Source of the DNA: Martelella sp. HB161492
GTDB lineage: Bacteria > Pseudomonadota > Alphaproteobacteria > Rhizobiales > Rhizobiaceae
Reading direction: 5' to 3'
DNA: 64,000 nt
Assembly (NCBI RefSeq): GCF_013184775.1
Contig: NZ_JAATVV010000001.1
Span: 248,001-312,000, forward strand
Positions 9,831-18,651 of this stretch are shown here, one piece after another; the first letter of the stretch is position 1, and each line of letters opens with the position of its first letter. Made by a program: the position numbers and the translations under genes. The notes beneath the pieces are model-generated. The model was not told where the DNA came from. It did not search any database and worked only from the letters and a program-made list of their open reading frames with translations.

Positions 9831-10226
9831 ACCTGTCTTCCCTTGTCGTTTCGGCTGATCCCAGACGAAACGTTGGCATCCCTGCCGCCAAATGCAAGAC
9901 GCAAAGCAAAATTGCATCCGAGGGCGCAACGCGCTGTCGGATGTTGACCTCCGGGCTCTCTTTATACCTTTGCGGGCCCCGGTCGGCTGCTGAACGTCTT
10001 CAATGCCAGCTTGATGGCCGGGGTTAAACAGGAAAGACCGGGAAAAGTCAAGACCGGCACCCATTGGTGGCGGAATTGTTACAATTCTTTTAAAAGTAGT
10101 ATTTCAACATAGGCTGTTCATGCTTTATTAACGCTGTTTTCCGTTCCCTGTCGGTCAGAGAAACCGTAGACAGTTTTCCGGCATTCGGGCCTTGCAGCCG
10201 ATGACGAAAGAGCGTCAGACAAAAAC
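9831..10226. other. 396-base divergent intergenic region (ffh / MBL hydrolase)
   Basis: I see no convincing coding sequence or RNA gene. The part near 10070-10140 is AT-rich and holds a perfect 15-base palindrome (10073-10087) followed by a TTTTAAAA tract. Promoters for ffh (leftward) and the hydrolase (rightward) presumably lie here, but no hexamer pair is strong enough to name. Confidence 0.6.
10073..10087. promoter_or_regulatory. Perfect palindrome gaattgt-t-acaattc, possible operator
   Basis: Seven-base perfect arms around a single T lie 140 bases upstream of the MBL hydrolase gene in an AT-rich stretch. The size and symmetry fit a dimeric regulator site, but no regulator is adjacent. 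Confidence 0.3.
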
Positions 10227-11246
10227 ATGATTTTTTCAGGAACCAAAAACCGTCCCAACCGCTATTACCGCGGTCCCAAAAGCGATCATTTCGACGGGCG
10301 CCTGTTCTTTAATCCCGGCGGCAGCGCTCTGCCCGGTTTTCGCGATATGCTGAAATGGCGGTTCCAGTCGAAGCGCGCGCGCTGGCCTGCCCGCTTTGAC
10401 AGCCCGTTTTCCCCGTCCCTGCCGAGCCAGAGAGTTGGCCGGAATGAGATGAGGATCACCATGATCGGCCATGCCAGCATTCTGATTCAGGTGGCAGGCG
10501 TCAATATTCTTACCGATCCCGTCTTTGCCGACCGGGCCAGCCCCTTCACCTTTGCCGGGCCGCGCCGGGTCACCGAACCGGGCGTGCGTTTCGACGATCT
10601 GCCGCCCATCGATGCCGTATTGGTGACGCATAATCATTATGACCACCTCGATATTGCCTCCCTGAAGCGCCTGCAGTTCCGCCACCGGCCGCAATTCGTC
10701 ACACCACTTGGCAATGACAGGATCATTCACCCGAAGATCCCTGATGCCGAAATCTCGATCCTTGACTGGGACGACCATGCGGTGCTGACCGGTGGGCTGA
10801 AGGTCACGGCGGAGCCCTGCCATCACTGGTCGGCACGCGGCATCCGCGACCGGCGCATGGCGCTCTGGGCCGCCTTCGTCATCGAGACGCCCGCCGGTGT
10901 AATCTACCACATCGGCGATACCGCTTTCTTCTCGGGCCGGAACTATCGCGCCGCGGCGGCAAAATATGGCGGCTTCCGCCTCGCCAATCTGCCGATTGGC
11001 GCCTATGAGCCACGCTTCTTCATGGAAAGTGCGCATCAGAACCCGCGAGAGGCCGTCAAAGGCATGAAGCTTGCCAATGCCGCCTATGCAGTCGGTCACC
11101 ATTTCGGCACCTTCCAGCTGACCGATGAGGCGATTGATGCGCCGTTGAGGGCTCTGGAAGAGGCGCTGCTTGCTGAAGGCATCGAAACCGGGCGCTTTCG
11201 CCCGCTTTTGCCGGGGCAGAGCTTCGATGTGCCGCCGCACGGTTGA
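10227..11246 (+). CDS. MBL-fold metallo-hydrolase (NAPE-PLD / UlaG-like)
   Basis: A 339-residue metallo-beta-lactamase-fold protein. The N-terminus has NRYYRGPKSDHFDGRLFFNP, characteristic of the NAPE-phospholipase D-like subgroup. Metal ligands are visible in HNHYDH (135-140), the histidines of CHHWSARG and the Asp of HIGDTAFF. The enzyme probably hydrolyses a phosphodiester, lactone or similar bond, and the substrate is unknown. There is no signal peptide, so it should be cytoplasmic or peripherally bound. Upstream is a 396-base divergent region shared with ffh. A RIME-like repeat follows the stop and separates it from the convergent AlkD-like gene. Confidence 0.88.
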   Translation: MIFSGTKNRPNRYYRGPKSDHFDGRLFFNPGGSALPGFRDMLKWRFQSKRARWPARFDSPFSPSLPSQRVGRNEMRITMIGHASILIQVAGVNILTDPVFADRASPFTFAGPRRVTEPGVRFDDLPPIDAVLVTHNHYDHLDIASLKRLQFRHRPQFVTPLGNDRIIHPKIPDAEISILDWDDHAVLTGGLKVTAEPCHHWSARGIRDRRMALWAAFVIETPAGVIYHIGDTAFFSGRNYRAAAAKYGGFRLANLPIGAYEPRFFMESAHQNPREAVKGMKLANAAYAVGHHFGTFQLTDEAIDAPLRALEEALLAEGIETGRFRPLLPGQSFDVPPHG

Positions 11247-11251
11247 TCGCA

Positions 11252-11350
11252 AGAGCGCCGTGCGTCCTCTTGGACACACAAGGACGCTCTAGCGTATTGT
11301 ATTGGCGCATCGGCTCGAAAGTCGATTCCGATTTTCGAGCCGATTCACTA
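11252..11350. repeat. RIME-like double-palindrome repeat, copy A
   Basis: The element starts agagcgccgtgcgtcc and ends at the stop codon of the AlkD-like gene. It holds two palindromes: gtgcgtcc/ggacacac (one mismatch) nested in agagcg/cgctct, and ggctcgaaagtcg/cgattttcgagcc around attc. It matches copies B (16901) and C (44449). Length and two-palindrome layout fit the rhizobial intergenic mosaic elements called RIME. Confidence 0.85.
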
Positions 11351-12049
11351 AAGCTTCAGACGCGCGATCAGCCTGTCTGATGTGAGAAATCTGACCGCAT
11401 CGCGGCCGATCCAGCGCGCCGTCGGATCAGAACTGGCGGCGAGCGCCTCAGCCACTGTCAGTGCTTCGCCATGGCAGGCCCTGTTGCGTTTGCCGATATT
11501 GCGCAAGGCCCAGTTCACCGCCTTCTTGACGAAGTTCCGACCGTCACCGGCATGGGCGACGATCAGCGGCAATACAGCGATGAAGGCCTGATCGGGGCAC
11601 GTCTTGAGATGCACGGCGGCGCCGGCAATCATGGCAAAACCCGCCCTGCGAACGAATTCGCGATCATCTTCGGCAAGACGTGCGACCAGTTCCGGAAAAA
11701 GACCGGCCGCGACAAAGCGATCTGCAGCCTCGTCGACAATTTCCCAGGAGGCAAAATCACCGGCCAGCGCAAATGCCTCGTCCTGCGTGAGCCTGTCCGT
11801 CTCCAGTGTCATCAGTGCCAGAAGCTTTGCCTCCCGCAGCGGACTTTTCCAGAGCGTGAAGGCACGCGCATGATCGCGGCCGACCGTCTTTGCCAGCGTC
11901 CTCAGATCCGGGTTGGAAATGCCGATGGCGTCATCAGTGGCAATGCCGACCCGCACCATGCCGGCGATGATCGCCGGATCGGCCATGGCCCGCAGCCTGT
12001 CTTCGATCTGGCCTGCATCCAGTGCGGCCGATGTTTTCTCCACGCCCAT
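11348..12049 (-). CDS. DNA alkylation repair protein (AlkD-like HEAT-repeat glycosylase)
   Basis: A 233-residue helical-repeat protein. GISNPDLRTLAKTVGRDH, AFALAGDFASWEIVDEAADRF and GRNFVKKAVNWALRNIGKRN are hallmarks of the AlkC/AlkD DNA alkylation repair family, which binds damaged DNA with HEAT repeats and excises alkylated purines. ATG 12049 has a strong GGAGGT ribosome site. The TAG stop lies at the outer edge of RIME-like copy A, so the last codons border the repeat. Whether it has glycosylase activity cannot be read from sequence alone. Confidence 0.88.
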   Translation of the reverse strand: MGVEKTSAALDAGQIEDRLRAMADPAIIAGMVRVGIATDDAIGISNPDLRTLAKTVGRDHARAFTLWKSPLREAKLLALMTLETDRLTQDEAFALAGDFASWEIVDEAADRFVAAGLFPELVARLAEDDREFVRRAGFAMIAGAAVHLKTCPDQAFIAVLPLIVAHAGDGRNFVKKAVNWALRNIGKRNRACHGEALTVAEALAASSDPTARWIGRDAVRFLTSDRLIARLKL

Positions 12050-12084
12050 GACTGACCTCCCTCAGCCCGGGAAAGCGGCCGCTG

Positions 12085-12963
12085 TCAGCCAGCAGCCAGA
12101 CGTTCCCGTCTCTTGACCTGGTGCTCGCGCCAGATCGTGAAGCCGCCGGCGATCACGACGATCACCGATCCGGCCATCATATGCACGGTAAGCTTTTCCG
12201 AGAAGATCAGCACACCATAGATCGAGGCATAGACAAGCTGCAGATAGGTCACGGTCTGCACCGTCACCGCCTCGGTCAGCGCCAGGGCCTTGATCATCAG
12301 ATAATGGCTGGAAATGCCGGTGAAGCAGAGCGCAATCAGCCAGAACCAGTCAATCGGCCTGACACTTTCCCAGAAGAAAGGGCCGATGATGCTGGTGACG
12401 ATCAGGCCGACAAGCCCGGTATAGAAGAAGCTGACTTCGGCGCTGTCGTAGCGCCCGGCCATGCGGGTGTAGATCGAATAGAGCGAGAAGGTGATGCAGC
12501 AGACAACGGCAATCAGCGTTGTCGAGGTGAAATCCGCGCCGAGCGGATTGATGATCACAAGCACGCCGCAAAGCCCGACAGCAATGGCAAGCCAGCGCCG
12601 CCAGCCGACCTTTTCGCCCAGAAGCGGCACCGACAGCAGCGCCACCACGAGCGGGGCCGCAGCGAAAACTGCCTGGCTCTTGGCGAGCCCGACATAGGCG
12701 AAAGACAGGATCGAGATCAGGATCTGCGCCACCAGCAGCAGGCTGCGCCAGATCTGCAGGCCGAGATGTTCAGTGCGGATTGCACCGAGAATGCCGATCT
12801 TCGAGCGAGAGACGATGTAGAATGCGAAGAGACCAAAGGCCCAATAGCGGATCATCGAAATGAAGAAGGGCGAATAGAGCGGGCCGAGATGGCGGCTGAT
12901 GGCATCCTGGATCGAGAAGATCGTCACCGCTCCGAAAGCATAGAGGATTCCGGAGGCCTTCAT
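12085..12963 (-). CDS. DMT-superfamily (EamA) transporter
   Basis: A 292-residue inner-membrane protein with ten predicted helices in two EamA repeats (first from [20 protein letters not shown], second from [20 protein letters not shown]). [25 protein letters not shown] is the usual repeat ending, and [20 protein letters not shown] closes the second. Members export metabolites such as amino acids or drugs; the substrate is unknown. ATG 12963 is chosen because upstream codons are not family-like and a GAAGG site lies about ten bases before it. It ends 36 bases from the AlkD-like gene on the same strand. Confidence 0.9.
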   Translation of the reverse strand: MKASGILYAFGAVTIFSIQDAISRHLGPLYSPFFISMIRYWAFGLFAFYIVSRSKIGILGAIRTEHLGLQIWRSLLLVAQILISILSFAYVGLAKSQAVFAAAPLVVALLSVPLLGEKVGWRRWLAIAVGLCGVLVIINPLGADFTSTTLIAVVCCITFSLYSIYTRMAGRYDSAEVSFFYTGLVGLIVTSIIGPFFWESVRPIDWFWLIALCFTGISSHYLMIKALALTEAVTVQTVTYLQLVYASIYGVLIFSEKLTVHMMAGSVIVVIAGGFTIWREHQVKRRERLAAG

Positions 12964-13089
12964 TTCGCGACTGCCTTCGCAAACCGGCTGGAAAGGCGGA
13001 TGCGGGACGGCCCAGCCAGGCGGGGACTGGGTGCGGGACGACGGGCGACGAGGGCAGTCATGCAATTTTCTTTCGATCTGGGCAAGCCT

Positions 13090-13131
13090 AGAGCAGAACG
13101 CATCAGCGGAGCAAAACGGAACACCGTTTGT
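13090..13131. repeat. Possible REP-like palindromic element
   Basis: The segment begins tagagcagaacgcatcag and ends with caaaacgg-aaca-ccgtttg, a near-perfect hairpin. The tagagc start recalls rhizobial palindromic repeats, but no second copy of this exact form is in the window. Confidence 0.3.
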
Positions 13132-13331
13132 CACAAAGATCGGTTTTCGATGCGGAGAGCCTGCAGGCGGGCCATGGGGCAGCAGCGTAGGTTCGGTCAA
13201 AACGACGCATACGACCATTAAGCATGAAATGGCCGGGCGGCAAAGTGGTACGTACCGCTTTTTTGCCAGCGTTATTTTGCTGCAACACCGCCCCCGCTTG
13301 GCTGTAGCTCTGGTAATGGCAGCGCTTTTAC

Positions 13332-13343
13332 GCCATATAGGCG
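13332..13343 (+). promoter_or_regulatory. Candidate -10 region of dapF
   Basis: The 12-mer gccatataggcg lies 20 bases upstream of dapF and recurs exactly at 15429-15440 upstream of mtaB. catata resembles an alphaproteobacterial -10 element, but no clear -35 is present. Confidence 0.25.
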
Positions 13344-13363
13344 AAAAAGAAACGGACGTGACC

Positions 13364-14242
13364 ATGGCATCTCAGACGGCACCCGCACCACTGCTACGTA
13401 TGAACGGGCTTGGCAACAAGATCCTGATTATCGACATGCGCGGACGCTCCGACAAGGTCACGCCCGCAGCCGCCATTCGTCTCAATGCCGATCCTGAAAC
13501 GGCTTTTGACCAGATCATGGCGATCTATGACCCGCAACCCGACGCGCCGGACGGCTGGATTGATATCCTCAATTCCGATGGCTCGATGGCGCAGGCCTGC
13601 GGCAACGGCACACGCTGCGTGGTTCACTATCTCAACGGCCAGAACGGTCAGCAGCATTTCGATTTCCGCACCATTGCCGGCGCGCTGGAAGCCAATCTGC
13701 TGGCGGATGGCCTGATATCCGTCGATATGGGGCCGCCGATTTTTGACTGGCAACGGATCCCGCTTGCCGGGACGCCGGCGGATACGCGCGACATCATGCT
13801 TCCCGAACCGCGCGAAGCCGATCCGGCGCTCAGACATTTTTCCGCTGCCTCCATGGGCAATCCGCATGCGGTTTTCTGGGTCGGCCGCGACGTCGACAGC
13901 TACCCGATAACGGATTTCGGACCGCGCTACGAACACCATCCGCTGTTTCCTGAACGCGCCAATATTTCGCTCGCGCAGGTCACCTCGCCCTCCTCCTTGT
14001 CATTGAAGACCTTCGAGCGTGGCGCCGGACTGACCCTTGCCTGTGGTTCCGCCGCCTGCTCTGCCGCAGTGCTGGCCGCCAGGACCGGGCGCACCGGGCG
14101 CAAGGTGACGGTCTATCTGCCGGCCGGCAATCTCGAAATCGACTGGCGCGAAGCAGACGACCACGTGATCATGACGGGTCCGGCCGAGCACGAGTGGTCG
14201 GGAACCGTCAATCCCGTCACCGGCCAGTGGCAGCGCGACTGA
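13364..14242 (+). CDS. dapF: Diaminopimelate epimerase
   Basis: A 292-residue PLP-independent racemase that interconverts LL- and meso-diaminopimelate for lysine and peptidoglycan synthesis. Both catalytic cysteines are present: Cys79 in ACGNGTRC and Cys227 in [12 protein letters not shown]. Other blocks are [15 protein letters not shown] at the start and [11 protein letters not shown]. The start at 13364 gives the family N-terminus. It leads the dapF-mtaB-ftsY group typical of rhizobia, here with two unknown membrane genes between dapF and mtaB. LysA, the next lysine enzyme, is at 52-53 kb. Confidence 0.97.
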   Translation: MASQTAPAPLLRMNGLGNKILIIDMRGRSDKVTPAAAIRLNADPETAFDQIMAIYDPQPDAPDGWIDILNSDGSMAQACGNGTRCVVHYLNGQNGQQHFDFRTIAGALEANLLADGLISVDMGPPIFDWQRIPLAGTPADTRDIMLPEPREADPALRHFSAASMGNPHAVFWVGRDVDSYPITDFGPRYEHHPLFPERANISLAQVTSPSSLSLKTFERGAGLTLACGSAACSAAVLAARTGRTGRKVTVYLPAGNLEIDWREADDHVIMTGPAEHEWSGTVNPVTGQWQRD

Positions 14243-14336
14243 GCAATTTTGGCTTGTTTTTGCGTGATTTTCGCCACTATTAGATTATAATACCCTTATA
14301 AATTGAAATATTGAATTCCTCTGCTATTGCTGGGGC

Positions 14337-14858
14337 ATGAGCAGACAAACTGATGACCGAAGCAGAGCGAAGAGATGGCCCAAAGCGGGACACACCGCCA
14401 CACTTGGCACTTCACTGCGCGCTGTCGGCCATATTCACAAAACCGATCTCAGCGTGCTGTGCCTGATCAATATCGCAGCACCAATTCTCTATGGCTTCAT
14501 CATCGAAGCGCCGCTCAGCGAAATTGACTTCATGCTTGCGGCCATGCGAGCGGAAATTCGCAATGCGCCCGGCGGCATCTCCGAAACCGCCGACCTGATC
14601 CGGCTTTCGGCCTTCATTGGCGTTCAGTGCCTCAACCTTTGCGCCGCGTGTCAGTTCAGCAAGGGCAGGCTGGCCTTTCTGACACTGTTTGCCCTGAATT
14701 TTCTCGCGCTGCCTGTGGCGATGATCGGTTTTGTCCCGGCCCTGCCGGAAATCCTGCAGCATGCGCCCTTCGCGCTTGGTGACAGCCTCGCGCCGGGCAC
14801 GCATCAGTCTCAGGGGCAGTTTCTGCTCACACTGCTAACCGCAATCCTCTATCGATGA
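14337..14858 (+). CDS. Uncharacterised membrane protein, first of tandem paralogue pair
   Basis: A 173-residue protein I cannot assign to a named family. After a basic cytoplasmic N-terminus (about 40 residues) there are three or four hydrophobic segments: LSVLCLINIAAPILYGFII, LIRLSAFIGVQCLNLCAACQF and LAFLTLFALNFLALPVAMIGF. It aligns along its length with the next gene (14868-15383): INIAAPILYGFIIEAPLS matches INILLPAFYTFYVVPLS, and LNLCAACQFSKGR matches LNLVCSMRFSRYR. The pair is therefore a tandem duplication. The 94-base upstream gap is unusually AT-rich (14260-14320), probably a promoter. It lies between dapF and mtaB. Confidence 0.75.
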   Translation: MSRQTDDRSRAKRWPKAGHTATLGTSLRAVGHIHKTDLSVLCLINIAAPILYGFIIEAPLSEIDFMLAAMRAEIRNAPGGISETADLIRLSAFIGVQCLNLCAACQFSKGRLAFLTLFALNFLALPVAMIGFVPALPEILQHAPFALGDSLAPGTHQSQGQFLLTLLTAILYR

Positions 14859-14867
14859 GCTGAACGC

Positions 14868-15383
14868 ATGCATGTTCCCCGACTGACAGTTATCCCACAC
14901 GCTGCCACGCTCCTGCCAAAGCGGGGATGGCAGACCATAGCCCGCACCAACTGGTTGGTCCGCCTGAGCATGCGGTTGGGGATGATACAGCCGGCGCTCA
15001 GGGCCTTTCTCGCCATCAATATCCTGCTTCCGGCCTTTTACACCTTTTATGTCGTGCCCCTCAGCCGCTATCCGCAATCTTACATCATGCTGCACTATAA
15101 CAGGCAGCTGCTGAGCGGACTGACATCAGAGGCAGACTTGCTCGACCGGCCGGAAAATATGCTGGTACCGGTTCTGCTGCCGCTGACGGTCCTGCTCGGT
15201 TCGTTCCTCATTCTTCAGGCACTGAATCTGGTCTGCAGCATGCGTTTCAGCCGCTACCGCTGCCTCTTCTGCCTGACGACGGGCTTGAACCTGCTGGCGC
15301 TGCCGTTCGGCCAGATCAGTTTTACCGCCGTGGCGACCAGCCTGCCCTTTACCCTCTTCAGCATCGCCCGGATCATGTTCTGA
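14868..15383 (+). CDS. Uncharacterised membrane protein, second of tandem paralogue pair
   Basis: A 171-residue multi-pass membrane protein, no known family recognised. Hydrophobic segments are ALRAFLAINILLPAFYTFYV, VLLPLTVLLGSFLILQALNL and CLFCLTTGLNLLALPFGQIS. LNLLALPFGQISF aligns with LNFLALPVAMIGF of the upstream paralogue. A hydrophilic loop of about 45 residues separates helix 1 from helix 2 in both. Only nine bases separate the two genes, so they are probably cotranscribed. The start at 14868 is the first in-frame ATG after the upstream stop; a shorter start at an internal Met is possible. Confidence 0.72.
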   Translation: MHVPRLTVIPHAATLLPKRGWQTIARTNWLVRLSMRLGMIQPALRAFLAINILLPAFYTFYVVPLSRYPQSYIMLHYNRQLLSGLTSEADLLDRPENMLVPVLLPLTVLLGSFLILQALNLVCSMRFSRYRCLFCLTTGLNLLALPFGQISFTAVATSLPFTLFSIARIMF

Positions 15384-15538
15384 ACGGCAGGCTGAAGCGG
15401 CACACCCTTTTCTTTCCCGGCGGGCTTTGCCATATAGGCGCTGAACAGGGTGAGCAGCCAATGCCGGCCGACACCGCTGGACAAGATCTGACCGATTGCG
15501 CGGCGCCTTTCGCGTCTGCGACGCGATGAAGTGCTGAA

Positions 15539-16798
15539 ATGACGATCACAACCCTGACATTCGGCTGCAGGCTGAATACCTATGAAAGCGAGGTCATGCG
15601 CAAGGCGGCAGAAGATGCCGGCCTTTCGGATGCGATTCTCGTCAACACCTGCGCCGTGACAGGAGAGGCAGTGCGTCAGGCGCGCCAGGCGATCCGCCGG
15701 GCGCGGCGGGAAAATCCGGACGCCCGGATTGTCGTGACCGGCTGCGCGGCACAAACGGAAAGCGAACGCTTTGCCGACATGCCTGAAGTGGATGCCGTGC
15801 TTGGCAATGACGACAAGCTGCGCGCCGAGGCCTATCGGGAATTGCCGGACTTCGGCGTTTCTGCCGAGCAAAAGCTGATCGTCAACGATATTATGAGCGT
15901 CACGGAAACGGCACCGCAACTGGTCCAGTCCATCGATGGCCACGTGCGCGCTTTCCTGCAGGTGCAGAATGGCTGCGATCATCGCTGCACCTTCTGTATC
16001 ATTCCCTATGGCCGCGGCAATTCACGCTCCGTGCCGATGGGCGCCGTGATCGATCAGGCACGAAGCCTTGTTTTGAACGGCTACCGTGAAGTCGTCCTGA
16101 CCGGCGTTGACGCGACCTCCTATGGCGCTGATCTGCCGGGCACGCCAACGCTCGGCCTTCTGGCCAGGACGCTATTGAAACAGGTGCCGGAGATCGCCAG
16201 GCTGAGACTGTCCTCGATCGACAGTATCGAGGTGGATCGCCACCTCATGGATCTGATCGCCGATGAGCCGCGCTTCATGCCGCATCTGCACCTGTCCTTG
16301 CAGCATGGCGACAACCTGATCCTGAAGCGGATGAAACGCCGCCATGCCCGCGAGGATGCGCTGGCCTTCATCGAAAAGGCGCGAGCGCTGCGCCCCGGCA
16401 TGGCCTTCAGTGCCGATTTCATCGCCGGGTTCCCGACCGAGACAGAAGCCCATTTCGAGAATACGCAGGCTCTGGCGCAACAGGCCGGCCTCGCCCAGCT
16501 TCATGTCTTCCCCTTTTCGCCCCGCCCCGGCACACCCGCCGCCCGCATGCCGCAGCTTGACAGGGCATTGGTCAAGGAACGGGCCCGCCGCCTGCGCGAA
16601 ACCGGACAGGCGCTGAGCGAGCGCCACCTGACATCGATGATCGGAACGCATCAGCTTCTGCTGACGGAACGCGGTGCGATCGGCCACACCGAGAATTTCA
16701 CCCCGGTGCGGCTGCCGCCGATCGAACATGGCCGCTTGATCCCGGCCCTTATTACATCGAAGCGCGACGGCATGCTTGTTGCGGAATTTGGTGACTGA
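15539..16798 (+). CDS. mtaB: tRNA (t6A37) methylthiotransferase MtaB
   Basis: A 419-residue radical-SAM enzyme that adds a methylthio group to t6A37 of ANN-decoding tRNAs, giving ms2t6A. Three N-terminal cysteines for the auxiliary 4Fe-4S cluster are at 10, 38 and 69, and the radical-SAM cluster motif is C146-x3-C150-x2-C153. FTPVRLP-type TRAM residues lie at the C-terminus. It is distinguished from MiaB by FGCRLNTYESEVM and the short N-terminus. The 155-base upstream gap carries a gccatataggcg element (15429-15440). ftsY follows after RIME-like copy B. Confidence 0.96.
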   Translation: MTITTLTFGCRLNTYESEVMRKAAEDAGLSDAILVNTCAVTGEAVRQARQAIRRARRENPDARIVVTGCAAQTESERFADMPEVDAVLGNDDKLRAEAYRELPDFGVSAEQKLIVNDIMSVTETAPQLVQSIDGHVRAFLQVQNGCDHRCTFCIIPYGRGNSRSVPMGAVIDQARSLVLNGYREVVLTGVDATSYGADLPGTPTLGLLARTLLKQVPEIARLRLSSIDSIEVDRHLMDLIADEPRFMPHLHLSLQHGDNLILKRMKRRHAREDALAFIEKARALRPGMAFSADFIAGFPTETEAHFENTQALAQQAGLAQLHVFPFSPRPGTPAARMPQLDRALVKERARRLRETGQALSERHLTSMIGTHQLLLTERGAIGHTENFTPVRLPPIEHGRLIPALITSKRDGMLVAEFGD

Positions 16799-16900
16799 TC
16801 CGCAACAGAAAAGCTGAAAACGACCGTTCCAAATTCATCCGATACGCTATAATAATTCCAGACAACAAGAATTTCCGGCAGCATCGGGTGCCCGACCCAC

Positions 16901-17006
16901 TAGAGCGCCGTGCGTCCTCTTGGACGCACAAGGACGCTCTAACTTATTGAATCGGCGCATCGTTCTTTTTGAAAATCGATTCCGATTTTCGAGCCGATGC
17001 GCTAGA
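16901..17006. repeat. RIME-like double-palindrome repeat, copy B
   Basis: This is the best-preserved copy. Palindrome 1 is gtgcgtcc (16910-16917) / ggacgcac (16922-16929) inside tagagcg / cgctcta (16901-16907, 16935-16941). Palindrome 2 is gaaaatcg / cgattttc (16971-16978, 16983-16990) inside gcgcatcg / cgatgcgc (16955-16962, 16995-17002). It lies between mtaB and ftsY and ends 44 bases before the ftsY start, so it is probably in the ftsY leader or promoter. Confidence 0.9.
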
Positions 17007-17050
17007 GAAAAAGTCGACCGAATCCTGTTCGGTTGCATGGAAGGATATCG

Positions 17051-18463
17051 ATGGCTCTGGGCTTCCTCAAAAACGTCTTCACCTTCGGCAAGGAGAACAA
17101 GCCGCAGGGCTCTGATGACGAGACATCCGTTGCGGAGAATGCCGCAGAAGCCAAGCGCAAAGCGCAATATGATGCCGCAAGCGCGTTTGAGCGCGATCTC
17201 CTTGATGACGGTTCGGCAAAAAAAGAGCGGGCCTTGCCCGAGGATGATGTCTTCGTGCCGGCCGCACAGGCACAGGATGAAGCGCCGGCCCCCACGATCC
17301 CCGATGATGCGGAGCCCGTGACCGAACCGGCGCCGGACCATGCGGCAGCACCCGATCTTGACGCTGACAGCATCGATACAGATATTCCCGACACGATCGC
17401 GGCGGAACAGCTTCACGACGACGCGCCCGCTGCAGACGGAGATATGGGCGTTACGCCCGCGCCGCGTCCGGTGGCGGAAGGTTTTTCTTTCGAAGAACAG
17501 AGCGAACCGGAAGCCCTCCCGGCCGCCCCGCTTGTCCGGCTCTCCTGGTTTGAACGCCTGCGCGCCGGGCTTTCGCGCACATCGCATCAGCTTGCAGGCC
17601 AGATTGCCTCGCTCTTCACCAAGCGCAAGCTGGATGAGGCAACGCTTGAGGAGCTGGAGGATCTGCTGATCCAGGCTGATCTCGGTGTCGAAACGGCGAT
17701 GCGGATCACGGATACGCTGTCGTCTGAACGTTACGGCAAGGATGTCAGCGGCAGCGATGTCGCGCGCATCATGTCCGGCGAGATCATCAAGGTGCTGAAG
17801 CCGGTGGCAAGGCCGCTGGCGCTTGATCTGAAACACAAGCCGCACGTGATCCTTGTTGTCGGCGTCAACGGCACCGGCAAAACCACCACGATCGGCAAGC
17901 TGGCGGCGAAGCTTACCCAGTCCGGCCTGAAAGTGACCCTGGGCGCTGGCGACACGTTCCGTGCTGCCGCGATCGAACAGCTGAAGATCTGGGCCGATCG
18001 CACCGGCGCCGAATTCGTCGGCACCAAGCTTGGCGCGGATGCTGCAGGCCTTGCCTATGATGCATTCGAGCAGGCCCAGGCCAACGGCTCGGACGTGCTG
18101 ATCATCGACACGGCCGGACGGCTTCAGAACAAGACCGAACTGATGGCTGAGCTTGAAAAGATCGTCCGCGTGCTCGCCAAGCTTGATCCCGAAGCACCGC
18201 ACACCGTGCTGCAGACGCTGGATGCCACCACCGGGCAGAATGCCATGAACCAGGTCGAGATCTTCCGCAATGTCGCCGGCGTCTCCGGCCTGATCATGAC
18301 GAAGCTCGACGGCACGGCGCGCGGCGGCATTCTGGTGGCGATCGCCGCGAAGCATAAACTGCCGGTCTATTTCATCGGGGTCGGTGAGGGCATTGACGAT
18401 CTCGAACCCTTCGAGGCCGAGGAATTTGCCGCCGCCATTGCCGGGAGCGAGGCGCCGGAATAA
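17051..18463 (+). CDS. ftsY: Signal recognition particle receptor FtsY
   Basis: A 470-residue SRP receptor GTPase that partners Ffh at the inner membrane. ATG 17051 follows AAGGA by seven bases. The first 150 or so residues form an acidic, Asp/Glu/Ala/Pro-rich A domain, then the N domain (LSWFERLRAGLSRTSHQL, EELEDLLIQADLGVETAM) and the G domain with GVNGTGKT at 271-278, DTFRAAAIEQLKIW, DTAGRLQN and TKLDGTARGG. The protein ends shortly after GVGEGIDDLEPFEAEEFA, typical of FtsY. Confidence 0.97.
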   Translation: MALGFLKNVFTFGKENKPQGSDDETSVAENAAEAKRKAQYDAASAFERDLLDDGSAKKERALPEDDVFVPAAQAQDEAPAPTIPDDAEPVTEPAPDHAAAPDLDADSIDTDIPDTIAAEQLHDDAPAADGDMGVTPAPRPVAEGFSFEEQSEPEALPAAPLVRLSWFERLRAGLSRTSHQLAGQIASLFTKRKLDEATLEELEDLLIQADLGVETAMRITDTLSSERYGKDVSGSDVARIMSGEIIKVLKPVARPLALDLKHKPHVILVVGVNGTGKTTTIGKLAAKLTQSGLKVTLGAGDTFRAAAIEQLKIWADRTGAEFVGTKLGADAAGLAYDAFEQAQANGSDVLIIDTAGRLQNKTELMAELEKIVRVLAKLDPEAPHTVLQTLDATTGQNAMNQVEIFRNVAGVSGLIMTKLDGTARGGILVAIAAKHKLPVYFIGVGEGIDDLEPFEAEEFAAAIAGSEAPE

Positions 18464-18651
18464 TCCGAAGAGGCAAAAAGATATTCAATACTTACGGTCA
18501 CATTCGAAAAACCGCCACTTTTCCAATTGAAGACAGCTATTATATCATGCGTCACCAACAGCGCTGGAAACAGGATGGCGGAGCATGACCGAACGGCCGC
18601 CACCGCAGGACGTGGCCGATAAAGCCGCGCAACAAGGAATTTGATAAAGCG

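Noticed and set aside
18585-18644. A 19-codon frame just upstream of yciB as a leader peptide
   Set aside because: It has a ribosome-like GGCGGAG but nothing else supports translation or conservation.
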